Position numbers and translations under genes: made by a program
The notes under the pieces: model-generated
The model's input: the letters and a program-made list of their open reading frames with translations, nothing else
Database searches by the model: none
What the model was told of the DNA's origin: nothing
NCBI GenBank assembly: GCA_009930275.1
Contig: RZYP01000082.1
Location: 1-8,308 of the forward strand
Origin: Negativicutes bacterium
Lineage (GTDB): Bacteria; Bacillota_C; Negativicutes; Acidaminococcales; Acidaminococcaceae
Direction: 5' to 3'
DNA length: 8,308 nt
Shown here: piece by piece, positions 1-6,428 of the stretch
How positions within the stretch are numbered: position 1 is the first letter of the stretch
How the letters are laid out: the number at the start of each line of letters is the position of its first letter

Positions 1-189
1 CCTTTATCTTTACTATCTGACTTCAGGTAAAGTAAAGTAAGAAATCCTTCCATTGATTCAGACAAAAAGGGGTTTTTGGGACGTTTTATCCTTCTATTCA
101 GAAAAAACACGTCCGAAATAACGCATTTTAAGGTGATTTCAGATTTATTTTGCCGGTAAGCCATCATTAAGAAATGAAAGGGTGATTTC
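1..189. other. Non-coding region with inverted and direct repeats upstream of the small LysR-type gene
   Basis: I see no credible gene on either strand here. Two imperfect hairpins can be drawn. The first, at 2-37, pairs CTTTA with TAAAG, CTTTAC with GTAAAG, and an inner CTGA with TCAG. The second, at 79-114, pairs GGACG with CGTCC and continues through TTTT/AAAA with a two-base bulge. Neither is followed by a good T-run, so they are not convincing terminators. There are also two short direct repeats: ATTCAGA followed by an A-rich run at 56-68 and 96-108, and GGTGATTTCA at 132-141 and 181-190. The latter copy overlaps the start codon of the next gene. The region may carry the promoter and operator of that gene, but I could not identify convincing -35 and -10 boxes. 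Confidence 0.5.
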
Positions 190-447
190 ATGATTGACTA
201 TCGTTACCAAACCTTCCTAGTTTTAGCGGATTCCTTAGACTATGCAAAGGTTGAGGAAGAACTGTGCCTATCAAAACCAGCGATTACGCAGCATATCCAC
301 TATCTCGAAACGGATTTGGAAGTTACATTATTCCAGAACCAGGGTGGCAATTTGGTACTTACCAAAAAAGGACAATTACTGAAAAACCGTTTGGTTGTCA
401 TCAATGATCACATTGATGATTTATTACGCTCATTGGCCAGTAAATAG
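190..447 (+). CDS. Stand-alone LysR-type winged helix-turn-helix DNA-binding protein (85 aa)
   Basis: The protein matches only the N-terminal DNA-binding part of LysR-type regulators. Residues 1-20 form the first helix, about 21-42 the helix-turn-helix (recognition helix around KPAITQHIHYLE), and about 43-62 the wing (FQNQGGNLVLTKKG). The linker-helix start follows and the protein stops at residue 85. Family members are usually near 300 residues, with a two-lobed effector-binding domain that is absent here and not visible in the DNA downstream. The start is supported by GAAAGGGTGA just upstream. A possible terminator at 468-505 closes the gene, which favours a settled small gene over a fresh truncation, but a degraded regulator remains possible. 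As the linker helix normally drives dimerisation, it could still bind DNA as a dimer. Its target is unknown; its own repeat-rich upstream region or the 570-2013 genes are candidates by position only. Confidence 0.75.
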   Translation: MIDYRYQTFLVLADSLDYAKVEEELCLSKPAITQHIHYLETDLEVTLFQNQGGNLVLTKKGQLLKNRLVVINDHIDDLLRSLASK

Positions 448-467
448 CTCCTAATCCTGAATAACTA

Positions 468-505
468 AAACAAACTGTCTTTCGTGATTATAGACATTTT
501 TGTTT
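468..505 (+). terminator. Probable intrinsic terminator after the small LysR-type gene
   Basis: AAACAAA (468-474) pairs with TTTGTTT (499-505) and TGTCT (476-480) pairs with AGACA (492-496), leaving a small internal mismatch and an 11-nt loop. The 3' arm is T-rich, as in a Rho-independent terminator. The stem is AT-rich and imperfect, so strength is uncertain. Confidence 0.45.
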
Positions 506-517
506 AACAAGATGCGG

Positions 518-523
518 TATAAT
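518..523 (+). promoter_or_regulatory. Candidate -10 box for the 570-1311 gene pair
   Basis: A perfect TATAAT lies 47 bases before the start codon at 570. The best -35 match, TAGACA at 491-496 (five of six consensus bases), is 21 bases away, which is too far for a standard promoter. It also lies in the 3' arm of the upstream hairpin. The -10 box is convincing by sequence; the complete promoter is not. Confidence 0.4.
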
Positions 524-569
524 ACTAGCATAGAATTTAGCTCAAATGTGATGAGGAGGCAATAACGAG

Positions 570-962
570 ATGGACGTTCAATACAACAATCATATATATA
601 GCAATAGCGCCTTATGGTCCGCGCTACAAGCAGAAGGTATTATCAGCGATCAGTATGCCATTGTAGAAATATGGATAGGAGAGTCCCCATACAAAATTGT
701 CAAAGCGACGGAAGCCGAGCAAATCATGCAACAGATAGTCCTTGAACAGCTGGAGGGATTCGATCCATTTACCCGTGAGGATGTCTATTTAGGGGATTAT
801 TATGCAGATAATGTGGTATATGACCAAGAAACATATATATTAGACTATGAATCCATATTTAGCCCTACCTATTCAGATACTGCTAAAAGAAAAATAGAAG
901 AACTGATTGAAGCAATAAATGCCAAAATAGGTCCTTGTTGTGAAATACAGGATGACTTTTGA
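570..962 (+). CDS. Hypothetical protein, strongly acidic and tyrosine-rich (130 aa)
   Basis: I do not recognise this protein. The start is supported by GAGGAGG at 553-559, ten bases upstream. It has no signal peptide or membrane segment and is probably cytoplasmic. By direct count it has 25 Asp/Glu against 7 Lys/Arg, and 11 tyrosines. A short basic stretch, KRK, at 106-108 begins a probable C-terminal helix (about 104-119), followed by a Cys-Cys pair at 123-124. It lies 19 bases before the next gene, which has its own Shine-Dalgarno sequence, so the two are probably co-transcribed. Small acidic proteins of this size are often immunity or inhibitor proteins, including DNA-mimic types, but nothing in the sequence proves that. 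Real as a gene; function unknown. Confidence 0.8.
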   Translation: MDVQYNNHIYSNSALWSALQAEGIISDQYAIVEIWIGESPYKIVKATEAEQIMQQIVLEQLEGFDPFTREDVYLGDYYADNVVYDQETYILDYESIFSPTYSDTAKRKIEELIEAINAKIGPCCEIQDDF

Positions 963-981
963 ATAGAAATGAGGGGAAAAT

Positions 982-1311
982 ATGTACAACGACAATTACA
1001 CAGAGCTACTTATTAAGGACAAGACCAGTGAAACCGATGTTGAGCGTAAAGCTCTGTTTCTTATCTTCTCAACTGACGACTTATACAGAAAAGTGACGCA
1101 CCTATATGATTTCAAGGAACACTCTATTAAACCGGAATCCCTAGAAAATGGAGAAGTAGACTTAAGCAGCAGCTCACGCAAATTAGTTTTGGCGGCATTT
1201 AATTTATACAATGGACACTACAAAGCCGATTTATGTGATACCTTCGCTGGCCTTGACGACGAAAACTTCGACTTAATGATCCAAGCCATAAAAATTCGAT
1301 TCAACAAATGA
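982..1311 (+). CDS. Hypothetical protein, possibly DUF6075 family (109 aa)
   Basis: This small soluble protein has no signal peptide or transmembrane segment. AGGGGA at 972-976 lies six bases before the ATG. The sequence has a compact, conserved look, with segments such as DVERKALFLI (19-28), YDFKEHSIKPESL (42-54), DLSSSSRKLVLAAFNLYNG (60-78) and LDDENFDLMIQAIKIRF (91-107). From memory these resemble the uncharacterised DUF6075 family, found in Firmicutes and often on mobile elements; a profile search is needed to confirm this. It follows the 130-residue gene by 19 bases and probably shares its transcript. No catalytic motif is visible, and I cannot assign a biochemical role. Confidence 0.8.
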   Translation: MYNDNYTELLIKDKTSETDVERKALFLIFSTDDLYRKVTHLYDFKEHSIKPESLENGEVDLSSSSRKLVLAAFNLYNGHYKADLCDTFAGLDDENFDLMIQAIKIRFNK

Positions 1312-1398
1312 TACTAGCAATTTAAATTTATTTAGAAGCTATTATGTCTTCATTTGATATAAGAATTACAAAAATAAAAAAACGGATGGTGACAATTT
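1312..1398 (+). other. AT-rich gap before the 204-residue gene
   Basis: This short, very AT-rich spacer contains TTGATA at 1354-1359 as a possible -35 box, but I found no well-spaced -10 partner. The weak GGTGA at 1388-1392 is the only ribosome-binding candidate for the gene starting at 1399. No hairpin terminator is evident after the gene ending at 1311. Confidence 0.3.
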
Positions 1399-2013
1399 AT
1401 GGCAGGTGGTCCTGGTATTAAAAGTAAAAAAAATCCTCATTACGATGAACCTTTACTCACCATTTATAAAACAGAAAATTCTAACATTGAAGATTTTATG
1501 CAGTCTGAAATTGATAAAAATGATAGTCCGCTGAAATTACAAATAAGCCATCAATCAGCAGCTATCGGTGAATTAGCTGGCCTGGCAACAGAAATAATTG
1601 ATTTATTAACTGGGCCTTTCGTTACCTCAATTGTAAATCTCTATGGATTGATTACTATTGGATCTCATCTAACTTCATTTATAAAAAAAGCGAGTACCAA
1701 TAATCAAAAAATAAAGGTTTCTGAAAAAGGAATAGGGTATATAGCTACATATTTAAATGAAGATAAGCTATTAAATAATCAAGATTTCGTTGAATTTATT
1801 GGCCCTTATTCAATATCAAATCCAAATTCCACGTTGAACGACCTTGTAAATATTAACATTTCTGGACTAGATAAAATTTCCGGTGTTTTGATAGCTTTTA
1901 AATTTAAGGAAAGCCTAGAAACATTTAGAATAGAGTGGCAGATATATAACAATAGCGGTCAGCTTGTTCTTTCATGGGTCACATATGATTCTCCGGAAAC
2001 GATAACTGACTAA
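1399..2013 (+). CDS. Hypothetical protein with a central hydrophobic segment (204 aa)
   Basis: I do not recognise this protein. The N-terminus is polar (MAGGPGIKSKKNPHYDEP) and lacks a signal peptide. Residues about 53-95 form a long, mostly hydrophobic stretch with few charges before a KK at 96-97. This could be one or two membrane-interacting helices, or a buried core helix pair. The C-terminal half (about 104-204) alternates polar and hydrophobic residues like a beta-rich domain, for example GVLIAFKFKESLETFRIEWQ. The only ribosome-binding candidate is weak (GGTGA, six bases from the ATG). The gene is visibly more AT-rich than the genes on either side and ends just before a strong terminator. 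This suggests a separate acquisition history or a loosely attached third gene of the cluster. Open reading frame likely real; function unknown. Confidence 0.7.
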   Translation: MAGGPGIKSKKNPHYDEPLLTIYKTENSNIEDFMQSEIDKNDSPLKLQISHQSAAIGELAGLATEIIDLLTGPFVTSIVNLYGLITIGSHLTSFIKKASTNNQKIKVSEKGIGYIATYLNEDKLLNNQDFVEFIGPYSISNPNSTLNDLVNINISGLDKISGVLIAFKFKESLETFRIEWQIYNNSGQLVLSWVTYDSPETITD

Positions 2014-2032
2014 TATTTCAAGAAAATATCTG

Positions 2033-2059
2033 GAATCCTATGAAGATAGGATTCTTTTT
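2033..2059 (+). terminator. Strong intrinsic terminator ending the 570-2013 gene group
   Basis: A perfect 9-bp stem, GAATCCTAT (2033-2041) with ATAGGATTC (2046-2054), closes a GAAG loop. It is followed by TTTTT and more AT-rich sequence. It begins 20 bases after the stop codon of the 204-residue gene. Confidence 0.85.
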
Positions 2060-2086
2060 AATTTCAACTTAAAAGGAGTGAATCAC

Positions 2087-3073
2087 ATGATAAAAGGAAG
2101 AAAGTTATTGTGGACTATGAGCAGTATACTGTTGCTCAGTGGGTGTACCCCGACAGAAGCAGTAACAGAAGAAATAAAGGCGTCTAGTTCGATCGAATCT
2201 AGCGTTGAAGTGGCTTCAGTACCTACTGATACGGAAGAAAGTAAAGAAATCGAGGAAGTATATTCAGACTCGGTAGTTCCTTCGGATGCTTCTGAAAGTG
2301 CCGAACCCCAGTCATCTGTATCATTTGATGGCTATACATTAATCGAAGTGTACGGCGGGGACTTGTCAGGCTATCGTACAGCAAATGTTGTCGTTGATAT
2401 CGGTTTTGGTGACAGGGAATATTGGGCCTATACAAATGAATATGGGCAATTGGTTCGAGTTGTTGCAGCAGAAATCATTTTGCAAGATAATGCCACTGAA
2501 CCAGTCAATTCTGAAGGACGTTATTATGATGACGAAGCAAAAGTGCCGGGCACAGAGAACGCAAATCTCGACGAAGGACATGTTATAGCAGACTCCTTAG
2601 GGGGTGTGGCCAATGCCTATAACATAACACCACAAGACAGTGTGCTGAATCGTCATGGGGATCAGGCTTATATGGAACGAAACATTGTACAAGCAGGTGG
2701 GGCCACTAATTTTGAGGCGATCATTACCTACCCAGATACAACTACACAAGTTCCAAGTTATTATAAATACACGTATACGATTAATGGATACCAAGTAGTA
2801 GATGAATTCCAAAATGTTAACCCAGATGAATACAATGCAGCACAAGGGCTAACAGGAGAGGCTAGCTCAACTCCTGACAGTTCTGGAATAGCAACATTCG
2901 CTGCGCCTACCGAAACTGCTGGAGGAGACGTATCTGCTGTAGATACGAACGGCAATGGACAAGTCACGATCCAAGAAGCGAAAAATGCAGGGTACGCCAT
3001 GCCGATTTATAGTAGTCATTGGTTGTATCCATACATGGATGACCGAGATGGGGATGGACAAGTCGGGGAATAA
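2087..3073 (+). CDS. Secreted lipoprotein DNA/RNA non-specific endonuclease with C-terminal Excalibur-like domain (328 aa)
   Basis: This is probably a cell-surface nuclease that degrades extracellular DNA or RNA, related to the EndA-type non-specific endonucleases. I place the start at the ATG at 2087; the GTG at 2078 lies inside the AAGGAGTG ribosome binding site. Residues 1-20 are a lipoprotein signal peptide with lipobox LLSGC, lipidation expected at Cys20. A Ser/Glu-rich linker spans about 25-80. The nuclease domain is about 82-245, with motif DEGHVIADSLGG at 162-173 (His165 the expected catalytic base; Glu163 where many relatives have Arg) and downstream Asn/Gln motifs (NITPQ 179-183, Asn188, ERN 197-199) likely involved in metal binding. 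After a second Ser/Thr-rich linker, residues 286-328 resemble the Excalibur calcium-binding domain (DTNGNG and DRDGDG). The two cysteines usual in that domain are absent. No promoter is obvious between the upstream terminator and the start. Confidence 0.85.
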   Translation: MIKGRKLLWTMSSILLLSGCTPTEAVTEEIKASSSIESSVEVASVPTDTEESKEIEEVYSDSVVPSDASESAEPQSSVSFDGYTLIEVYGGDLSGYRTANVVVDIGFGDREYWAYTNEYGQLVRVVAAEIILQDNATEPVNSEGRYYDDEAKVPGTENANLDEGHVIADSLGGVANAYNITPQDSVLNRHGDQAYMERNIVQAGGATNFEAIITYPDTTTQVPSYYKYTYTINGYQVVDEFQNVNPDEYNAAQGLTGEASSTPDSSGIATFAAPTETAGGDVSAVDTNGNGQVTIQEAKNAGYAMPIYSSHWLYPYMDDRDGDGQVGE

Positions 3074-3116
3074 TTTAAAAATATTCAAAATGGTTATATT
3101 AAAACTGTATTCTTAA

Positions 3117-3146
3117 CAACCTGCATTCCCGAAACACCTAACTATG
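3117..3146 (+). repeat. IS left terminal inverted repeat (IRL)
   Basis: It reads CAACCTGCATTCCCG, then AAACACCTAACTATG. Compared with the reverse complement of 4861-4891, it shows three mismatches and one single-base gap. Confidence 0.85.
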
Positions 3147-3153
3147 ATTTAAC

Positions 3154-3189
3154 AAAAAAAAGCTGAAACCATTGATATTAATAGGTTTT
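3154..3189. terminator. Possible hairpin terminator inside the IS left end
   Basis: AAACC (3166-3170) pairs with GGTTT (3184-3188), and ATT with AAT inside it. An eight-base A-run at 3154-3161 would give a U-run to transcripts leaving on the minus strand. On the plus strand the following T-run is short. It might insulate the transposase from, or stop, transcription crossing the element end. Confidence 0.35.
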
Positions 3190-3202
3190 AAACACTCTCG
3201 CC

Positions 3203-3231
3203 ATTACATAAACCTAGTTATGTGTTATACT
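3203..3231 (+). promoter_or_regulatory. Candidate transposase promoter
   Basis: ATTACA (3203-3208, four of six -35 consensus bases) is 17 bases before an extended -10 box, TGT followed by TATACT (3223-3231). Transcription would begin near 3238, within the second arm of the palindrome at 3213-3244. Confidence 0.55.
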
Positions 3232-3244
3232 ATACATAACTAGG
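3213..3244 (+). promoter_or_regulatory. 11-bp palindrome overlapping the transposase ribosome binding site
   Basis: CCTAGTTATGT (3213-3223) and ACATAACTAGG (3234-3244) are perfect inverted repeats around a 10-base loop. The right arm includes the first bases of AGGAGG (3242-3247), which lies seven bases before the transposase ATG. Transcripts entering from outside would carry both arms and could hide the ribosome binding site. A transcript from the element's own promoter would start inside the right arm and lack the hairpin. The palindrome could also be a DNA binding site. Confidence 0.65.
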
Positions 3245-3254
3245 AGGCGGCAGA

Positions 3255-4865
3255 ATGGCTATTATAAACCAGTTTGATAAACGAAGTGGCATTACCTATG
3301 TTTACGAATCCATATCCTATTGGGATAAGGAAAAGAAACAACCCCGGGCGAAACGCACACTGATCGGTAAGCGTGATTCTAATACAGGAGAAATCATTCC
3401 GACCGATGGTCGTGGCAGAAAACACAAGGAGGATCCGGAAGCTGCTAACTCAAGGAAACCAGGACCGGTACCTATCGAAATAGCTAGCCGCAGGTTTTAC
3501 GGTACCACATATCTACTGGATGAGATTGGTAAAAAACTGGGTCTAACAGAAGATCTTAAGCAATGCTTTCCCGCTAGCTACAAACAAATCCAATCCATTG
3601 CTTACTATATGATTCTTGAATCTGAATCCCCGCTTTTTCGTTTTGAAAAATGGAGCACACTTCATAAGCATCCCTATGATAAAAATATTTCTTCACAGCG
3701 CAGCAGTGAACTTTTTTCAGATATTTCTGAAGAAGAAAGAACAAAGTTCTTTATGCTTCAGGAGAAACGACGCTCCGGAGATGAATACTGGGCTTATGAT
3801 ACTACCTCAGTGTCCAGTTATTCCCAAACGCTTCGCCAAGCTCAATATGGCAAAAACAAGGAAGACGATAGACTGCCTCAGATTAACTTGGCACTCGTAT
3901 TCGGTGAAAAATCCGGTCTTCCTTTCTATTATCGAAAGCTAGCCGGCAACATTCCGGATGTGCGGACTGTTCAAAATCTTCTAGCGGATTTTGCAGTTCT
4001 CGGCTTTGATAAAGTGAAACTGGTCATGGACCGTGGATTTTATAGCGAGGCGAATGTCAACGGCCTTCTTAAGGATCACTTGAAATTCATTGTTGCGATT
4101 CAGACAAGCAATTGCTTTGCACGCAAAGCAATCGATACCGTTTATGACAACTTCCGTTCTTTCGAGAACTTCGATGAGCAGCATGAATTGTATTCCAAGA
4201 CTGTCCTTTCAGAATGGGAATATAAGCAAGAACGCCCCTACAAGAAGGATGTTCTCACAGATAAAAAGCGGGTTTATTTACACATTTACTTCAACATCGA
4301 TAAGTTTGCTGAAGATGAAACCAACTTCGATCGTAAACTTATGGCTATGCGGAAGGAGATTCTGAGTGGCAAACGTGTTGCGAAACATGAGCGATTCTAC
4401 AAGCAGTATTTCCAAATTAAAGAAACTCCGATTCGTGGCTTACAGGTTACTGTTATAGAAGATGCAGTGAAGGCGACAAAACGTTATTATGGCTACTTCA
4501 CTTTGATATCCAACGAAAAGATGGATGCCATGGCCGCACTGGAATTATACAGAAACAAAGATCTCATCGAGAAAGCCTTTGGTAATATTAAAGACCGCTT
4601 AAATCTTCGCCGCCTATTGGTGTCATCTGAGAAAAGCCTTGACGGAAAACTCTTCGTTGCATTTGTCGCGCTCATATATTTATCTTATCTCAAAAAACAC
4701 ATGCATGAAGCAGAACTTTATCAAAACTATACGATTCAGTCTGCCTTGGATAAACTTGATATTATAGAATGTTTTGAGTATCCAGGCTACGACCTTAGGG
4801 TCGGTGAGGTTCTTACAAAGCAAAAACAAATTTACGAAGCACTAGGCATCACCCCGCCTGCATAG
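3255..4865 (+). CDS. IS1634-family DDE transposase (536 aa)
   Basis: This enzyme would cut and join the ends of the surrounding element. The RNase H-like catalytic core is recognisable and intact. The first Asp is in YWAYDTTS (Asp182), the second in KLVMDRGFYS (Asp259). The Glu lies in the IS4-superfamily signature Y-x2-K/R-x3-E-x6-K: Tyr432, Lys435, Glu439, Lys446 in LYRNKDLIEKAFGNIKDRL. The long insertion between the second Asp and the Glu is typical of the group. An N-terminal DNA-binding region (about 1-90) includes a basic stretch near DGRGRKHKED. The start is supported by AGGAGG at 3242-3247. There is no frameshift or internal stop, and the length is normal for the family, so the gene may be active. 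Translation initiation may be limited by the palindrome over the ribosome binding site. Confidence 0.93.
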   Translation: MAIINQFDKRSGITYVYESISYWDKEKKQPRAKRTLIGKRDSNTGEIIPTDGRGRKHKEDPEAANSRKPGPVPIEIASRRFYGTTYLLDEIGKKLGLTEDLKQCFPASYKQIQSIAYYMILESESPLFRFEKWSTLHKHPYDKNISSQRSSELFSDISEEERTKFFMLQEKRRSGDEYWAYDTTSVSSYSQTLRQAQYGKNKEDDRLPQINLALVFGEKSGLPFYYRKLAGNIPDVRTVQNLLADFAVLGFDKVKLVMDRGFYSEANVNGLLKDHLKFIVAIQTSNCFARKAIDTVYDNFRSFENFDEQHELYSKTVLSEWEYKQERPYKKDVLTDKKRVYLHIYFNIDKFAEDETNFDRKLMAMRKEILSGKRVAKHERFYKQYFQIKETPIRGLQVTVIEDAVKATKRYYGYFTLISNEKMDAMAALELYRNKDLIEKAFGNIKDRLNLRRLLVSSEKSLDGKLFVAFVALIYLSYLKKHMHEAELYQNYTIQSALDKLDIIECFEYPGYDLRVGEVLTKQKQIYEALGITPPA

Positions 4866-4891
4866 TTATGTGTTGGCGGGAATCCAGGTTG
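4861..4891 (-). repeat. IS right terminal inverted repeat (IRR)
   Basis: It is the inverse of 3117-3146, and its outer end is GGTTG (4887-4891). The last transposase codon is completed and the TAG stop (4863-4865) lies within it, so gene and end overlap. Confidence 0.85.
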
Positions 4892-4947
4892 CAACGGAGA
4901 TGAAGGTTCGTTGAAGGGTTGAAACCCGTGGTACCGGACAATACGAC
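4892..4947. other. Short remnant between the IS and the lac terminator
   Basis: No gene is visible. A small GGGTT-GA-AACCC palindrome lies at 4916-4927. This may be the original sequence downstream of the nuclease gene before the IS inserted. Confidence 0.4.
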
Positions 4948-4990
4948 AAAAAAACAAGAGAGGTATATTTTCATATAGCTCTCTTGTTTT
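4948..4990 (-). terminator. Strong intrinsic terminator of the lac operon, probably bidirectional
   Basis: AAAACAAGAGAG (4951-4962) pairs perfectly with CTCTCTTGTTTT (4979-4990). After one mismatch the stem continues for five more pairs (4964-4968 with 4973-4977), around a four-base loop. Read on the minus strand it ends in a seven-T run (complement of 4948-4954), about 20 bases after the lacG stop. On the plus strand it ends in TTTT and AT-rich sequence, so it could also stop transcription coming from the IS or nuclease side. Confidence 0.88.
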
Positions 4991-5009
4991 ATATTTATGA
5001 ATAAACGTA

Positions 5010-6428
<1,419 letters not shown>

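Larger units (their letters stand above)
3117..4891 (+). mobile_element. Complete insertion sequence, IS1634 family (about 1,775 bp)
   Basis: The element is bounded by imperfect inverted repeats at 3117-3146 and 4861-4891. Aligned with one gap, they match at 27 of 31 columns. They enclose one intact DDE transposase gene (3255-4865) whose stop codon lies inside the right repeat. Size and gene content fit the IS1634 group of the IS4 superfamily. I found no 5-6-bp target duplication directly outside the repeats, and no long duplication of the kind known from some members of the group. The ends could therefore be off by a few bases, or one flank may have been rearranged. The element lies between the nuclease gene and the lac operon terminator, without interrupting a recognisable gene. 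Confidence 0.85.

Noticed and set aside
996..1211. Minus-strand open frame opposite the 109-residue gene
   Set aside because: The plus-strand gene has a good ribosome binding site and protein-like composition; the opposite frame has neither.
570..1311. Calling the gene pair a toxin-antitoxin or immunity module
   Set aside because: No toxin fold, secretion signal or known antitoxin domain is visible; size, pairing and charge are not enough.
2078..2086. GTG at 2078 as the start of the nuclease gene
   Set aside because: It is part of the AAGGAGTG ribosome binding site; the ATG at 2087 has proper spacing and begins a typical lipoprotein signal peptide.
2385..2588. Open frames overlapping the nuclease gene on both strands (for example 2385-2588 plus, 2366-2581 minus)
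   Set aside because: They have no ribosome binding sites or recognisable domains and are explained as by-products of the nuclease coding sequence.
3215..4874. 12-base direct repeat TAGTTATGTGTT at 3215-3226 and 4863-4874 as target site duplication
   Set aside because: The right copy overlaps the transposase stop codon and lies inside the right terminal repeat, so it belongs to the element's own motif series.
3194..4883. Inner inverted repeats at 3194-3211 and 4866-4883 as the IS ends
   Set aside because: A longer and better pair, 3117-3146 with 4861-4891, encloses them; the inner match is better read as a subterminal repeat.
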